DNA of 64,000 nucleotides from an uncultured Bacteroidia bacterium (GTDB lineage Bacteria; Bacteroidota; Bacteroidia; NS11-12g; UBA9320): NCBI GenBank assembly GCA_943789165.1, contig CALSTB010000004.1, positions 62,001 to 126,000 of the forward strand, read 5' to 3'. Shown piece by piece: positions 17,582 to 28,109 of this stretch (position 1 is its first letter; each line of letters starts with the position of its first letter). The notes under the pieces were generated by a model. It saw only the letters and a program-made list of their open reading frames with translations, ran no database searches and was not told where the DNA came from. The position numbers and the translations under genes were made by a program.

Positions 17582-18610
17582 TTATCGGATAATAACTAAT
17601 TTTTCCTGACCTACAATGCGACCAGACTTTGTTGCAAATTGAAGATAATACGTTCCCTCAGTATAGGCCTGAAGCGAAATTTGATTCTGTTCTAAGTCGC
17701 CCACCTGAATGGTTGAAACTGTTTGACCCAAAACATCGGAAACGACAACAGTTGTCACATCCATCTTTTGGGTTGATAATAGATGCAATGTGTTCGATGC
17801 TGGATTTGGGTAGAAAAAACGCGTTTCTCGAGCAATATCATCAACCCCGTTAGTCCCTCCACCTTTATCAATATCGGCATCTCCTTCACTTGACGCCACT
17901 TGTTCCACGCGTTTATCTGCTGTTTGTGCAAAGGCCATCACATACATTCTTGAAGCATTCCATTCTGCTTTGTTTGCCGTTTTGGCAATAAAGACAACTG
18001 AATCTCCAACCGTGGAAGGAATCATTAACGCTTCGTTTACGAGTACTTTACGAAAAACATTGTGGTGCTCTTTTTCACCATTGGGGGCTTCATAAAAAAC
18101 AGTGTCTTCAACCGCAACTGCATAAAGTTGCATGTCTTTTAAGCTGTTTGTAGCCAAGTTTTTAATGATTATTCGGACTTCCAATGAATCCTTCCCCTTT
18201 TGTAAAGTGGTTAAGTGAATATCCAATGGCGTCATCTTGTTTTGCTCAGCTGAGAATAAATCTTTAGACGTAAAACTTTCTCCGTTACCTTTTGCACTTC
18301 CCTGTACAACCACTCTTGGGGTCGATCCATACACACCATAATATTTTGTGCGGTCATCGTTTCCACCAACATCATGTTTGTTCAACAAGCACGATGAATA
18401 CGGACTACTTGGATGGTAAGATATATGATACACCTCAGGTGAGGTGCTGAGGTTACTAAACAAACCAGGATTGCGGCTTTTGCAAATGCCACATCGTGTA
18501 TTTGTGAAGTGCTCAACGACTACGTTTCTCTGGGTTTGGGCCAATAAGTCTGTAGCGTTTGTAATCACTATAAGTAAAAGGACTAATACCGGGGCGATTT
18601 GTTTTTTCAT
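17582..18610 (-). CDS. Omp28-like protein with T9SS type A sorting domain
   Basis: VVVEHFTNTRCGICKSRNP; C-terminal RFFYPNPASNTLHL…. Confidence 0.78.
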   Translation of the reverse strand: MKKQIAPVLVLLLIVITNATDLLAQTQRNVVVEHFTNTRCGICKSRNPGLFSNLSTSPEVYHISYHPSSPYSSCLLNKHDVGGNDDRTKYYGVYGSTPRVVVQGSAKGNGESFTSKDLFSAEQNKMTPLDIHLTTLQKGKDSLEVRIIIKNLATNSLKDMQLYAVAVEDTVFYEAPNGEKEHHNVFRKVLVNEALMIPSTVGDSVVFIAKTANKAEWNASRMYVMAFAQTADKRVEQVASSEGDADIDKGGGTNGVDDIARETRFFYPNPASNTLHLLSTQKMDVTTVVVSDVLGQTVSTIQVGDLEQNQISLQAYTEGTYYLQFATKSGRIVGQEKLVIIR

Positions 18611-18728
18611 GTAATATTAGTAGCTGAAATCCGGATACCTGACATATAAAAACGATGTTTAATTTCATGAATATCTCGAGTTGGATTTATGCTAAAATGT
18701 TGAGAAGTACGAATTTGTTGACACAAAA

Positions 18729-18755
18729 AAAACCCAGCCGAATCAACTGGGTTTT
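18729..18755. terminator. Stem-loop terminator downstream of HU gene
   Basis: AAAACCCAG…CTGGGTTTT. Confidence 0.7.
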
Positions 18756-18774
18756 AATTTCGTTTAAACCTTTT

Positions 18775-19047
18775 TTAGTTAACTTTTCCAGAAAGCTCAG
18801 ATCCAGCTTTGAACTTAACAACGTTCTTCGCTTTGATTTGAATTTCTTTTCCAGTTTGAGGGTTTCTACCAGTTCTAGCAGCTCTTCTAGATACAGAGAA
18901 AGTTCCGAATCCAACTAAGATTACTTTTTCGCCTTTTTTCAAAGCTCCAGATGAAGCGTCTAAAAACGAATTTAATGCAGTTTGAGCCTGTGCTTTAGTG
19001 ATGCCAGCATCGCCAGCAATTTGAGAGATTAACTCTGACTTGTTCAT
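18775..19047 (-). CDS. HU-family DNA-binding protein
   Basis: MNKSELISQIAGDAGITKAQAQTAL…GRNPQTGKEI. Confidence 0.95.
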   Translation of the reverse strand: MNKSELISQIAGDAGITKAQAQTALNSFLDASSGALKKGEKVILVGFGTFSVSRRAARTGRNPQTGKEIQIKAKNVVKFKAGSELSGKVN

Positions 19048-19152
19048 GATTTAAAATCTTTTAAGTGAAAATTTAAAAATATCAATAATACATAACGCGA
19101 ATCGGCTGTAACAGTTGTAAACACTGATGTTCTTCCGATTTGCTGAGCAATG

Positions 19153-19704
19153 TTAGTCAATTTCAATTATATCATTCAAGGAAACACCCTTCTTTGTGAA
19201 TAATTCCACCCTATTTGTTAATAACTGCGGTTTTTGAATAGCCTCAAGGCCAGTGATGATGTGGGTTTGCTGATAATAAGACTTCCTTTTATCCCATAAA
19301 TAGGACAACTTTTTAGCAATTTCACGCCGATCTAATCCCAAAAACATCGGTCTAACTTGTGCATCTGCTACAATATGTTCTGTCACGATGCCTATCTCAG
19401 CTTTTAATAATATACAGGTGCCATTCGCTAACATCCGATTCATATTGTCTCCAAAACATGGCGTGCCACCCCCTGTAGCTATAACAGCGTTTCTGTTGTT
19501 GTCAATGACTGTTTGTAAAGCCACTGATTCCATCTTCCTAAATGCCTCTTCTCCGCTTTCTTTAAATAAGGATGTAATAGGCTTTTGTTGTTGGTCGACA
19601 ATGATTTGGTCTAAATCAAACCAATCCATATGTAAATGGCTAGCCAACTGTTGGGCAAAGGTCGTTTTGCCTACTCCAGGTAATCCGATAATAAAAATCA
19701 TCAT
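19153..19704 (-). CDS. aroK: Shikimate kinase
   Basis: GLPGVGKTTFAQQLA, FDLDQII, ATGGGTPC. Confidence 0.9.
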   Translation of the reverse strand: MMIFIIGLPGVGKTTFAQQLASHLHMDWFDLDQIIVDQQQKPITSLFKESGEEAFRKMESVALQTVIDNNRNAVIATGGGTPCFGDNMNRMLANGTCILLKAEIGIVTEHIVADAQVRPMFLGLDRREIAKKLSYLWDKRKSYYQQTHIITGLEAIQKPQLLTNRVELFTKKGVSLNDIIEID

Positions 19705-20753
19705 GATTCCAACCTAATTCGTGGGTCCAACAGTGTATATAATATATCTACCAATAAATTGATAAACACAAATAGACAAGCGATAAATACGATGCTACCC
19801 ATGATTATGGGCAAGTCACTTGTTTCCAATGCGTGTATGGTCACGCTGCCCAAGCCTTTCCAACTGAAGATAAATTCCACAAAAAATGCACCAGCCAATA
19901 ACGATGCAAACCATCCAGATATCGAGGTAATCACTGGATTTAAGGCACTCTTTAAGGCATGTTTGAAATATACCTGTCGTTTGCTCAAACCTTTGGCAAT
20001 GGCTGTACGGATATAGTCTTTCGACAAGGCATCTAACATGGCGTTTCGTGTTAGTTGTGTAATAATTGACAACGGTCGGATTCCCAAAGCCAAAGCAGGG
20101 AGTACCAAGTTTTTAAGTGCCAGTTGTTTTCCGGTAAACGGATCAATCTCATATAAACTGCCCACTACATTTAATTCCGTCCATGCACCCCAAACGTGAC
20201 CAAACAAGAAACTAAAAATGATGGCTGAAAAAAATGAGGGCACGGAAATGCCAAGTGTGCTGACAAATAGTAATGATCGATCAAGCCAACTGCCTTGTTT
20301 GATACTGGAAAGTACTCCGAAAAGTAATCCTAGGATACTGGCAAATATCATCGCAGCTAAAGCCAAAACCACAGTGCCAATAAACGCATCCATTAATATG
20401 GTCTTCGTTGGTTGTCCGGTTTGAAAACTACGACGCAAGTATGGCGATTTCAAATAAATCGATTTTCCTCCAATGTTTAAGATACGTGCGTGACTAACCT
20501 CAACTGTTCTAGATTGGTCGTAAACGGAAATTAAAGACAAGTCATTCAGAAATGACACATATTGTTTGCCTTTTGACTGGTCTAGTTTTAATTCGGTTTT
20601 AATGGCGTCTAAGGTAGCCTTGTCCGTTCTGTCTGTAACCAAGATATCCTCTGGATTAGGAAACGAAAAACTAAACAACCAAAAAACGACGGAAGCAACA
20701 CTGAAGAGAATCAATATCGCATAAGAGATTTTCTTGAGCAAGAATCGGATCAT
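19701..20753 (-). CDS. ABC transporter permease, DppB/OppB type
   Basis: 350 aa; DYIRTAIAKGLSKRQVYFKHALKSALNPVI inner-membrane signature. Confidence 0.9.
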   Translation of the reverse strand: MIRFLLKKISYAILILFSVASVVFWLFSFSFPNPEDILVTDRTDKATLDAIKTELKLDQSKGKQYVSFLNDLSLISVYDQSRTVEVSHARILNIGGKSIYLKSPYLRRSFQTGQPTKTILMDAFIGTVVLALAAMIFASILGLLFGVLSSIKQGSWLDRSLLFVSTLGISVPSFFSAIIFSFLFGHVWGAWTELNVVGSLYEIDPFTGKQLALKNLVLPALALGIRPLSIITQLTRNAMLDALSKDYIRTAIAKGLSKRQVYFKHALKSALNPVITSISGWFASLLAGAFFVEFIFSWKGLGSVTIHALETSDLPIIMGSIVFIACLFVFINLLVDILYTLLDPRIRLES

Positions 20754-22282
20754 TCCGACTTTTTGAGAATTTTCTTGTACTTAGGTAGACGTGTACTTGG
20801 CCACACTTTGCGGACCACAGAAGTATCCGTTATCAATAACAGTCCAGGATTAGACCGAATTATGGACTTCAAATTTGTATTATCCCCATAGTAAAAGTCA
20901 AATTCAGAAATTTGTTGCTCATGCCTAAAGGCTTCCACCTCTTCTTTGGTACTTGCAGTCAGTGCCCAAAATTCATGACCATCTTTTTTCCATTGCTTGG
21001 CGATTTCACGGACTTCTTTAATGGCCTTTAAGTCAGCCTTTTTTACGTCGTGAACCACCAGCAACAACTTTTTTTCTTGTAGCCAAAAATCATCAATGTA
21101 GTTGTTGTCTTGGTCGGCATTATAAAAAGCGAAATCATGAATATCGGGAGTAGCCCCTTTTTCAATCAGTTTCTCATCAATAACATCAACGTAGGTCCAT
21201 TTGCTATAATCAATTTTAGGTTCAAAACTTCCTTTGTCGCTATCGTAAACAACTTCAACTGTTTCGTCACTCGTTTTAGACTTGTACAAATAGGTAGTTT
21301 GAATGTGGTCAGAAGCGCGTTCACCTTCTTTTACTTGCATGCCCGCTCTTATGTCAGTGCCTTCGGAGTAATGTAAGTAGTCGACCACTGGTAAATAATG
21401 TTTGCAGTACATGCTAAAACCGACCATTAATAAAGTGAGTACGGTTAATACCTTAACTCCAAATGAATTCGAGAATACTGGTTTAATATGTTTACGGCCG
21501 AACCACAGAACTGCGATAAACAGTCCTATTATGGCATTTTTGTAAAATGATTCTTCTGGGTTTAATGGCAAGGCATCGCCAAAACATCCACAATCCGTTA
21601 CCTTATCGTAAATCCATGAATACAAGGTTAAGAAGCCGAAAAACAATGTCAACAAAATCAACATCCAAATGGTGAATTTGTGCTGCCAGCCAATCAGTAA
21701 GGCAAAACCCAAAATGGCTTCAAGCCAACTGACAAATATGGCCATGAACAAAGCGTACTTTCTGAGCCAATTGAAAAACCCAACGGCCCAATTATCTTCT
21801 TTTACAAAACCACTAATATCTGATTCAAAACTTTTGGCAGAAATGGAATTATGAGCATTCGCAAAGGTAAAGGCCTCTTTACCTAGGGTTTTCCCACTAA
21901 CGGTTGCCGTACACATCAAGTCGGAAGCTTTGAAGTTGCTATCTTTTGTAGTGAATGTATGTGTGAAAACAGAATTCCCGTTGAGGAATACGTTGATTTC
22001 GGATGTTAACGAGCTATCGATTTGCTGCCAGGGACTTTGAACAATTGTTAATTGGTAAATGCTGTCGGTTTTGCGTATAGCAGTAGACAAAGAAATTGAT
22101 TGGTCGTCAAGAGTCAAGTTGGTTTGAACAGAATCCTGTTTTGCCTCTAAGTCGGCTGCGAATACAGTAAAATACTCGTCTAATTTGTAAGAAAATCCTG
22201 TTGGATCATTCAGTTTGATTAATCCCGAAAGAATGAATACGAGCCCAATTAAAACACGGCTAAAATGAACTAAGTATTTCAT
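20750..22282 (-). CDS. DoxX/MauE-like membrane protein with thioredoxin-like C-terminal region (BT_3928-type)
   Basis: LIGLVFILSGLIKLNDPTGFSYKLDEY; CGCFGDALPL. Confidence 0.8.
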   Translation of the reverse strand: MKYLVHFSRVLIGLVFILSGLIKLNDPTGFSYKLDEYFTVFAADLEAKQDSVQTNLTLDDQSISLSTAIRKTDSIYQLTIVQSPWQQIDSSLTSEINVFLNGNSVFTHTFTTKDSNFKASDLMCTATVSGKTLGKEAFTFANAHNSISAKSFESDISGFVKEDNWAVGFFNWLRKYALFMAIFVSWLEAILGFALLIGWQHKFTIWMLILLTLFFGFLTLYSWIYDKVTDCGCFGDALPLNPEESFYKNAIIGLFIAVLWFGRKHIKPVFSNSFGVKVLTVLTLLMVGFSMYCKHYLPVVDYLHYSEGTDIRAGMQVKEGERASDHIQTTYLYKSKTSDETVEVVYDSDKGSFEPKIDYSKWTYVDVIDEKLIEKGATPDIHDFAFYNADQDNNYIDDFWLQEKKLLLVVHDVKKADLKAIKEVREIAKQWKKDGHEFWALTASTKEEVEAFRHEQQISEFDFYYGDNTNLKSIIRSNPGLLLITDTSVVRKVWPSTRLPKYKKILKKSE

Positions 22283-22905
22283 GCGACTTCCTCTTTTCGA
22301 ATCAAAGCAAATATAGCATAGTTCATCATATCTTGGAAGTTGGCATCTAAGCCTTCCGACACCAAGGTCTTGCCGTCGTTGTCTTCAATTTGACGAATCC
22401 TCAGCAACTTCATCAGTATCAAATCTGTAAACGTACTCACCCGCATTTCACGCCACGCTTCTCCATAATCTTGATTCTTTTTCAACATCAAGTCTTTTGT
22501 CGATGTGGTAATCTTGTGATACCATTCTATAATTTGAGAAGCTTCGATTGATTCTTCAAAATCCGTATTGTATTCCAATTGAATCAATGCCATCACGCAA
22601 TAGTTGTAAATGCCAATGTATTCATTGTCCAGACTTTCACCCACCAAGTTTTCCTGTGATTCTTCTATACTGCGAATGCGTTTTGCCTTTATGAAGATTT
22701 GGTCTGTCAAAGATTTTGGCCTCAATATGCGCCACGCTGTGCCATAGTCAATCGTCTTCTTTTCAAAGATTTCTCTACACTTATTTAAGGCATGATCGTA
22801 TTGCTGTGACGTTTTATTGCTCAAGGTTTTCTTTTTTTGCAAAAATATACGGCTAATCCGTATGGTTAAACTTGTGCAGCAAGATACTATAAACATTCGA
22901 GGCAC
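22279..22905 (-). CDS. DUF1599-type protein (true start probably internal to this ORF)
   Basis: Duplicated KNQDYGEAWREMR / KTIDYGTAWRILRPKSLTDQI motifs. Confidence 0.75.
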   Translation of the reverse strand: MPRMFIVSCCTSLTIRISRIFLQKKKTLSNKTSQQYDHALNKCREIFEKKTIDYGTAWRILRPKSLTDQIFIKAKRIRSIEESQENLVGESLDNEYIGIYNYCVMALIQLEYNTDFEESIEASQIIEWYHKITTSTKDLMLKKNQDYGEAWREMRVSTFTDLILMKLLRIRQIEDNDGKTLVSEGLDANFQDMMNYAIFALIRKEEVA

Positions 22906-23713
22906 ACTTTTGGACTTATCTTCTCCAAAGGTGATGGGGATTTTAAATATTACGACTGATTCGTTTTACGATGGTGGCGCCTATACGGATTTGGGACACG
23001 CTGAAAAACAGGTTGCCAAAATGTTGCAAGACGGTGCCGATATCATCGACGTTGGGGGAGCAAGTTCTCGTCCAGGAGCCGAATCAGTTGACGGCCATAT
23101 GGAAAGGGACAGGGTGCTGCCAGTCATCGAGATGATTTGTCAGAAGTTTCCGGACACAGTTATTTCTATCGATACCAATAATGCTCAAACTGCTCACGCT
23201 GCAGTTAAGCAAGGGGCACATATAGTAAACGACATTAGCGCAGGCGACGACGATGCAGATATGTTGGCAACTGTTGGTGCATTGAAGGTTCCTTACATTG
23301 CAATGCACAAACAAGGAAGTCCCAAAACCATGCAGGTGAATCCAAAGTATAAGGATGTGGTTACCGAAGTGGTTGACTACTTTTTAGCAAAAATAAAAGC
23401 CTGTAAACAACATGGTATTGTCGACTTAATACTCGATCCGGGCTTTGGTTTTGGTAAAACCGTGGATCATAATTACGCATTGCTCAAACATTTGAACAGT
23501 ATAAAAGAACTTACGCATCAACCAATATTGGTCGGTGTTTCGCGAAAATCAATGATTAATAAGGTACTGGGAATAAAACCAGACGATGCTTTGAATGGCA
23601 GTACTGTATTACATGCTTGGGCACTACAGAACGGCGCAAATATTTTGCGCGTCCATGATGTATTGGAGGCTAAGCAAGCGGTAACTTTGTTTCAAACCTA
23701 TCAACGCGCATAA
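22862..23713 (+). CDS. folP: Dihydropteroate synthase
   Basis: VMGILNITTDSFYDGG, IDVGGASSRPGA, DPGFGFGKT. Confidence 0.95.
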   Translation: MVKLVQQDTINIRGTLLDLSSPKVMGILNITTDSFYDGGAYTDLGHAEKQVAKMLQDGADIIDVGGASSRPGAESVDGHMERDRVLPVIEMICQKFPDTVISIDTNNAQTAHAAVKQGAHIVNDISAGDDDADMLATVGALKVPYIAMHKQGSPKTMQVNPKYKDVVTEVVDYFLAKIKACKQHGIVDLILDPGFGFGKTVDHNYALLKHLNSIKELTHQPILVGVSRKSMINKVLGIKPDDALNGSTVLHAWALQNGANILRVHDVLEAKQAVTLFQTYQRA

Positions 23714-23719
23714 ATACAT

Positions 23720-24079
23720 ATGGCAAAGAAGAAAAAGTTGAATAGCCTGAGTGATTTAGGAGGAATGGTGTTTAGCACCAACCCAGATTACACACCAGAA
23801 GAAAACTTTGAGGAAGAAGAGGAGTCGGTTGATCCCTCTAAACAGATCTTATATGTTTCGTATGACAAAAAACAGCGTAAAGGAAAAGTAGTCACACTTG
23901 TTGAAGGTTTTGAAGGTCGAGAAGAAGACCTGATTGCGTTGGGGAAACAACTCAAACAAAGGTGCGGAGCAGGCGGTTCTGTAAAGGATAACGAGATTAT
24001 CGTTCAAGGTAATTTTGTGACAAAAGTCATGGAGTTATTAACCAAAGAGGGCTACAATGTGAAGAAAAAAGGAGGTTAA
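23720..24079 (+). CDS. SUI1/eIF1-like translation factor
   Basis: C-terminal KGKVVTLVEGFEGREEDLIALGKQLKQRCGAGGSVKDNEIIVQG. Confidence 0.9.
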   Translation: MAKKKKLNSLSDLGGMVFSTNPDYTPEENFEEEEESVDPSKQILYVSYDKKQRKGKVVTLVEGFEGREEDLIALGKQLKQRCGAGGSVKDNEIIVQGNFVTKVMELLTKEGYNVKKKGG

Positions 24080-24103
24080 AATTTTCTTTTGACATTAGAA
24101 GTT

Positions 24104-24111
24104 TACCTTTG
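24104..24111 (+). promoter_or_regulatory. Candidate Bacteroidota -7 box (TACCTTTG) for pckA
   Basis: TAnnTTTG match upstream of pckA; -33 spacing not convincing. Confidence 0.35.
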
Positions 24112-24152
24112 CCACCTTTAAAAATTGAAGTAAAACAGTAAAAAGAGATTTC

Positions 24153-25745
24153 ATGAAAAATCATCCAATTATTGATCAAATCATTGACAATTCGGCTGAG
24201 GCTTTTATCAACTTAACTCCAGACGAATTAATCGACCATGCTTTACAGAATAACGAAGGTAAGTTAACCTCAACTGGTGCTTTAGCAGCAGATACAGGAG
24301 AGTTTACAGGTCGATCGCCTAAAGATAAATTTGTTGTAAAAGACGACATCACAAGAGACACAGTTTGGTGGGGAAGCATCAATCAACCCATTGAGCCAGC
24401 TAAATTTGATTCATTACTTGACAAAGTAATCAATCACTATTCTGGTAAGCGTATTTACGTGAGAGACGCTTTTGCATGTGCTGATCCAAATTACAGAATG
24501 AACATTGGTGTAGTCACTGAGTCTGCGTACCAAAACTTATTCGCCAACAACCTTTTCCTTCGCCCAACTGCAGAAGAAGCCGTAAACCAAACACCAGAAT
24601 GGTTGGTAATTGCTGCGCCAAGTTTTATGGCGAATGCGGAAGTGGATGGAACACGTCAACACAACTTTACCATTGTCAACTTCACCAAAAAAATCATTTT
24701 GATTGGTGGAAGTGGATATACAGGTGAGTTGAAAAAAGGTATTTTCTCTGTATTGAATTACACGCTTCCTGAAGACGAAGGCGTTCTTTCGATGCATTGT
24801 TCAGCCAACATCGGCAAAGACGGTGATACCTCTATTTTCTTTGGATTATCAGGAACGGGTAAAACAACCTTATCCGCAGATCCAGACAGAAGACTAATCG
24901 GTGACGACGAGCACGGATGGGCTGATAATTCAGTGTTTAATTTCGAAGGTGGCTGTTATGCAAAATGTATCGACTTAACTGAAGAAAAAGAGCCACAAAT
25001 TTGGAATGCCATCAAACGAGGCGCATTGGTTGAAAACGTGAGATTCTTCGAAGGAACGAATGAGGTCAACTACGAAGATGTTTCAGTTACACAAAACACA
25101 CGTGTAGCGTATCCAATAGATCATATCGACAATATTGCCGTGCCTTCAGTGGGCGGTGAACCTAAAAATATTTTCTTTTTAACGGCAGATGCCTTTGGTG
25201 TTTTACCTCCAATTTCGAAGCTAACTCCAGGTCAAGCTGGGTATCACTTTATTAGTGGTTACACTGCTAAGGTTGCTGGTACAGAAGCAGGAGTTGAAGA
25301 TCCTGAAGCTACTTTTAGTGCTTGTTTCGGCGCAGCATTTTTACCATTGCATCCTGCTAAGTATGCGGCAATGCTAGGAGATAAAATGCGTGCATCGAAT
25401 GTAAACGTTTGGTTGGTTAATACTGGCTGGAGCGGTGGACCATTTGGTGTTGGTAAACGAATGAGCTTGAAATATACTAGAGCTATGATTACTGCTGCAC
25501 TAAATGGCGAGCTAGACAATGTGGAATACACAAATCATCCAGTTTTTGGATTGGCGATGCCAACTACTTGTCCAAACGTACCTACAGAAGTGTTAAATCC
25601 AAGAAATACGTGGGCCGACAAAGCCAACTACGATACAAAAGCAAATCACTTAGCTGGATTGTTTAACAACAACTTTAAAAAATACGAAGAAGGTTCAAAC
25701 GACGAAATCAAGTCGGCAGCACCTCAAGCTACTTCGGTCGCTTAA
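24153..25745 (+). CDS. pckA: Phosphoenolpyruvate carboxykinase (ATP)
   Basis: GLSGTGKTTLSADPDRRLIGDDEHGW. Confidence 0.97.
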   Translation: MKNHPIIDQIIDNSAEAFINLTPDELIDHALQNNEGKLTSTGALAADTGEFTGRSPKDKFVVKDDITRDTVWWGSINQPIEPAKFDSLLDKVINHYSGKRIYVRDAFACADPNYRMNIGVVTESAYQNLFANNLFLRPTAEEAVNQTPEWLVIAAPSFMANAEVDGTRQHNFTIVNFTKKIILIGGSGYTGELKKGIFSVLNYTLPEDEGVLSMHCSANIGKDGDTSIFFGLSGTGKTTLSADPDRRLIGDDEHGWADNSVFNFEGGCYAKCIDLTEEKEPQIWNAIKRGALVENVRFFEGTNEVNYEDVSVTQNTRVAYPIDHIDNIAVPSVGGEPKNIFFLTADAFGVLPPISKLTPGQAGYHFISGYTAKVAGTEAGVEDPEATFSACFGAAFLPLHPAKYAAMLGDKMRASNVNVWLVNTGWSGGPFGVGKRMSLKYTRAMITAALNGELDNVEYTNHPVFGLAMPTTCPNVPTEVLNPRNTWADKANYDTKANHLAGLFNNNFKKYEEGSNDEIKSAAPQATSVA

Positions 25746-25765
25746 TTCGATATTAATAATAATTG

Positions 25766-25799
25766 AAAAGGCTGTTTCTTTACGAAGCAGCCTTTTTTT
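25766..25799. terminator. Terminator stem-loop after pckA
   Basis: AAAAGGCTGtttctttacgaagCAGCCTTTTTTT. Confidence 0.8.
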
Positions 25800-26277
25800 A
25801 TTTGTCATTCAAAATACCCAACCAAAGGTCTGATTCTGCATAGTGTTTAATGACCTGATTGCGCTGCTTTAAAAGCTTTGTCATATACCTTTTTAAAAAC
25901 AATGCATCAGCCAATCTACCCAATATACCCAACGGGGAGACGTAGGAAAACACGTCCTTAACGCTTGTGTCGTGTTCTGTTGCAGCGAAAGTATGTTGAT
26001 GTGTAAACGACTTGAAAGCCCGATCAACCATTTCATCGGTAAAGGTGTGCGGGTAAGTATAAGCCGTGATTTTTGATGTTAACATTTGCCGAATGCCAAA
26101 GTGCGAGGCCCGCCAAGTAACTGTTTCTCCTAAACCTATTAACCCAGATGTTTTGCCTGCGAAGGCTTGTTCTTTGGTCTGATGCGTTGATATCATATGT
26201 AGATCAATGCTGCGACTTAAATCAAACACGCGTTCGATAGGTGCGTTTATGTATGTTTCTAATGTAATCGTTGGCAA
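25798..26277 (-). CDS. SRPBCC-fold protein
   Basis: LETYINAPIERVFDLSRSIDLHMIST…. Confidence 0.8.
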   Translation of the reverse strand: MPTITLETYINAPIERVFDLSRSIDLHMISTHQTKEQAFAGKTSGLIGLGETVTWRASHFGIRQMLTSKITAYTYPHTFTDEMVDRAFKSFTHQHTFAATEHDTSVKDVFSYVSPLGILGRLADALFLKRYMTKLLKQRNQVIKHYAESDLWLGILNDK

Positions 26278-26283
26278 ATCCGG

Positions 26284-26625
26284 TTATTTGTCTGACCAAA
26301 CTGCCAATTCGTTACCCGAGGGATCTTTAAAGTGGAAGCGACGTCCACCTGGAAAATCGAATATTGGTTTCGTTATTTTACCGCCTGACTTTTTAATTCT
26401 TTTTTTAATGGCTTTTAAATCTTCGTGGTACAAAACCACAAGTGCTCCCTTTTTTATAGGTTTTTTCGTTAATTCAAAACCGCCATGTAATCCGCTGTTT
26501 TCAAACGCTGCGTATTTAGAACCATAATCGGTAAATACCCAATCAAAGGCTTCGCTGTAAAAGGCTTTAATCGCTTTAAGTTTGGTCGCTTTGAACTCGA
26601 TGTAGTTTATGTGGTTGTTTGTCAT
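26284..26625 (-). CDS. VOC/glyoxalase-like protein
   Basis: IEFKATKLKAIKAFYSEAFDW…FHFKDPSGNELAVWSDK. Confidence 0.88.
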   Translation of the reverse strand: MTNNHINYIEFKATKLKAIKAFYSEAFDWVFTDYGSKYAAFENSGLHGGFELTKKPIKKGALVVLYHEDLKAIKKRIKKSGGKITKPIFDFPGGRRFHFKDPSGNELAVWSDK

Positions 26626-27101
26626 ATTGTTGATGGTAATTGTACCATTTTTTTAATTAATGAGATTTGGCCAAGGTGATAATAACTATGCTCAATCATG
26701 GCGTCTATATTTCGAGCATATTTCCCGTAGTCTTCTTTTACAAAAACGTCGTCAAGTCGTTCGTTCGGCAATGCTTCAACATGCTTGGCAAAGGTTTCTG
26801 CGTTTTGAAACAAACGTTGTTTCATATCTTGCCACGCTCTGTCGTTTTCTATAGGCGGCATATCAAAACTAAATTTATCCCGAATGTCAAGACTTCCCTG
26901 TTCGAAAAAATGATTTAACCCTGCAATGTAATAATCAATGTGAAAGGTTAAGAGGGCAATCGTATTTAAAGTCGAAACTTTTGTCGTGGCCTGTTCAATG
27001 GTAACATCTTCCAGTTGGTCTTGGAAGTTGGTGTTTGCTATCCACTTTCCGTTTAGCAACACCTCTCTAAATCTATTGGCGAGTTGTTTGGATGTTTGCA
27101 T
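26622..27101 (-). CDS. DinB-like protein
   Basis: 159 aa helical protein, HIDYYIAGL and EHSYYHLGQISLIKK motifs. Confidence 0.7.
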   Translation of the reverse strand: MQTSKQLANRFREVLLNGKWIANTNFQDQLEDVTIEQATTKVSTLNTIALLTFHIDYYIAGLNHFFEQGSLDIRDKFSFDMPPIENDRAWQDMKQRLFQNAETFAKHVEALPNERLDDVFVKEDYGKYARNIDAMIEHSYYHLGQISLIKKMVQLPSTI

Positions 27102-27110
27102 AATTGGCGT

Positions 27111-27518
27111 TTAATCTTGAGGCATTTTACTCATGTCCATATAGAATATTTCCCAGGTATGTCCGTCGAAGTCTTCAACCGTGCGGACTTGCATAAAACC
27201 GTGATCTATCAAAGCTTTGGACTCTTTGCCACCAGCTGCCAGACCCGCATCAGCTACTTCATTCATTTTGTCTATACTATCAACTGTTAAAGCAAGTATG
27301 CCAGCGATATTATTTTCAGTATCAGCGATGGGTTTTGAAGTAAAACTTGCGAAACGCTCATGCGTCATAGCCATGACAAAGATGGTTTCACTCCACACAA
27401 GACACGTTGCAGACTCATCCGAGAAATTTGGGTTGATTGTGAAGCCCATGGCTTCATAAAATGCCTTGGACTTATTGAGGTCTTTTACTGCGAAATTGAT
27501 AAATATTTGAGAAGCCAT
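27111..27518 (-). CDS. VOC/glyoxalase-like protein
   Basis: FINFAVKDLNKSKAFYEAMGF…VEDFDGHTWEIFYMD. Confidence 0.88.
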   Translation of the reverse strand: MASQIFINFAVKDLNKSKAFYEAMGFTINPNFSDESATCLVWSETIFVMAMTHERFASFTSKPIADTENNIAGILALTVDSIDKMNEVADAGLAAGGKESKALIDHGFMQVRTVEDFDGHTWEIFYMDMSKMPQD

Positions 27519-27543
27519 TGTCTTTTTTTATTACCCAAATATA

Positions 27544-27915
27544 CTAGTCCAACCCCGCTTTTGTGAAAATATCTTGAAGGTCATTTGGGATAGGATAGGG
27601 CTTGAGGGGAGGAACATTACTACCTCCTGGGTTGCCAATAGGAACCTTCCCCACAAAGGATTTAACACCACCAAAAAGCAATCTCGGAATCTGCCCAAAT
27701 ACTTCCTTGACACTTTTAATGCGTATGCCGAATAATAGCATTTTCCAATGTACATGGTTATGCGCAAACGGGTATTGTTGACCGATAATATGTGCCCTTT
27801 CTAAGTGATGCCAGGCCTTTTGTAAATCACCTTGTTTTAAAACGTGCTCGTATTCGTGAAGTTCTTCTTCAAAATATGGTCTTAAAGCTGAGGGTAGTGT
27901 GGTGTTGAATTTCAT
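27544..27915 (-). CDS. DUF3703-type protein
   Basis: AWHHLERAHIIGQQYPFAHNHVHWKMLLFG…GNPGGSNVPPLKP. Confidence 0.8.
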   Translation of the reverse strand: MKFNTTLPSALRPYFEEELHEYEHVLKQGDLQKAWHHLERAHIIGQQYPFAHNHVHWKMLLFGIRIKSVKEVFGQIPRLLFGGVKSFVGKVPIGNPGGSNVPPLKPYPIPNDLQDIFTKAGLD

Positions 27916-28109
27916 AAAATTTTACATTTCGTTTGGATCTTTTGAGCAGTGATTAAACGAAACAAAATTAATGAATGAGATGTAATGCGTCTTATAGGCA
28001 AGAGGTTTTATTCAGCCTAAAACAAGACTCAGTCTATTGTAAACAATTTACATAACGACATATATAATTCAAGATTACTAATGTCGTTTACTTCCTGAAT
28101 ATTGGTGAA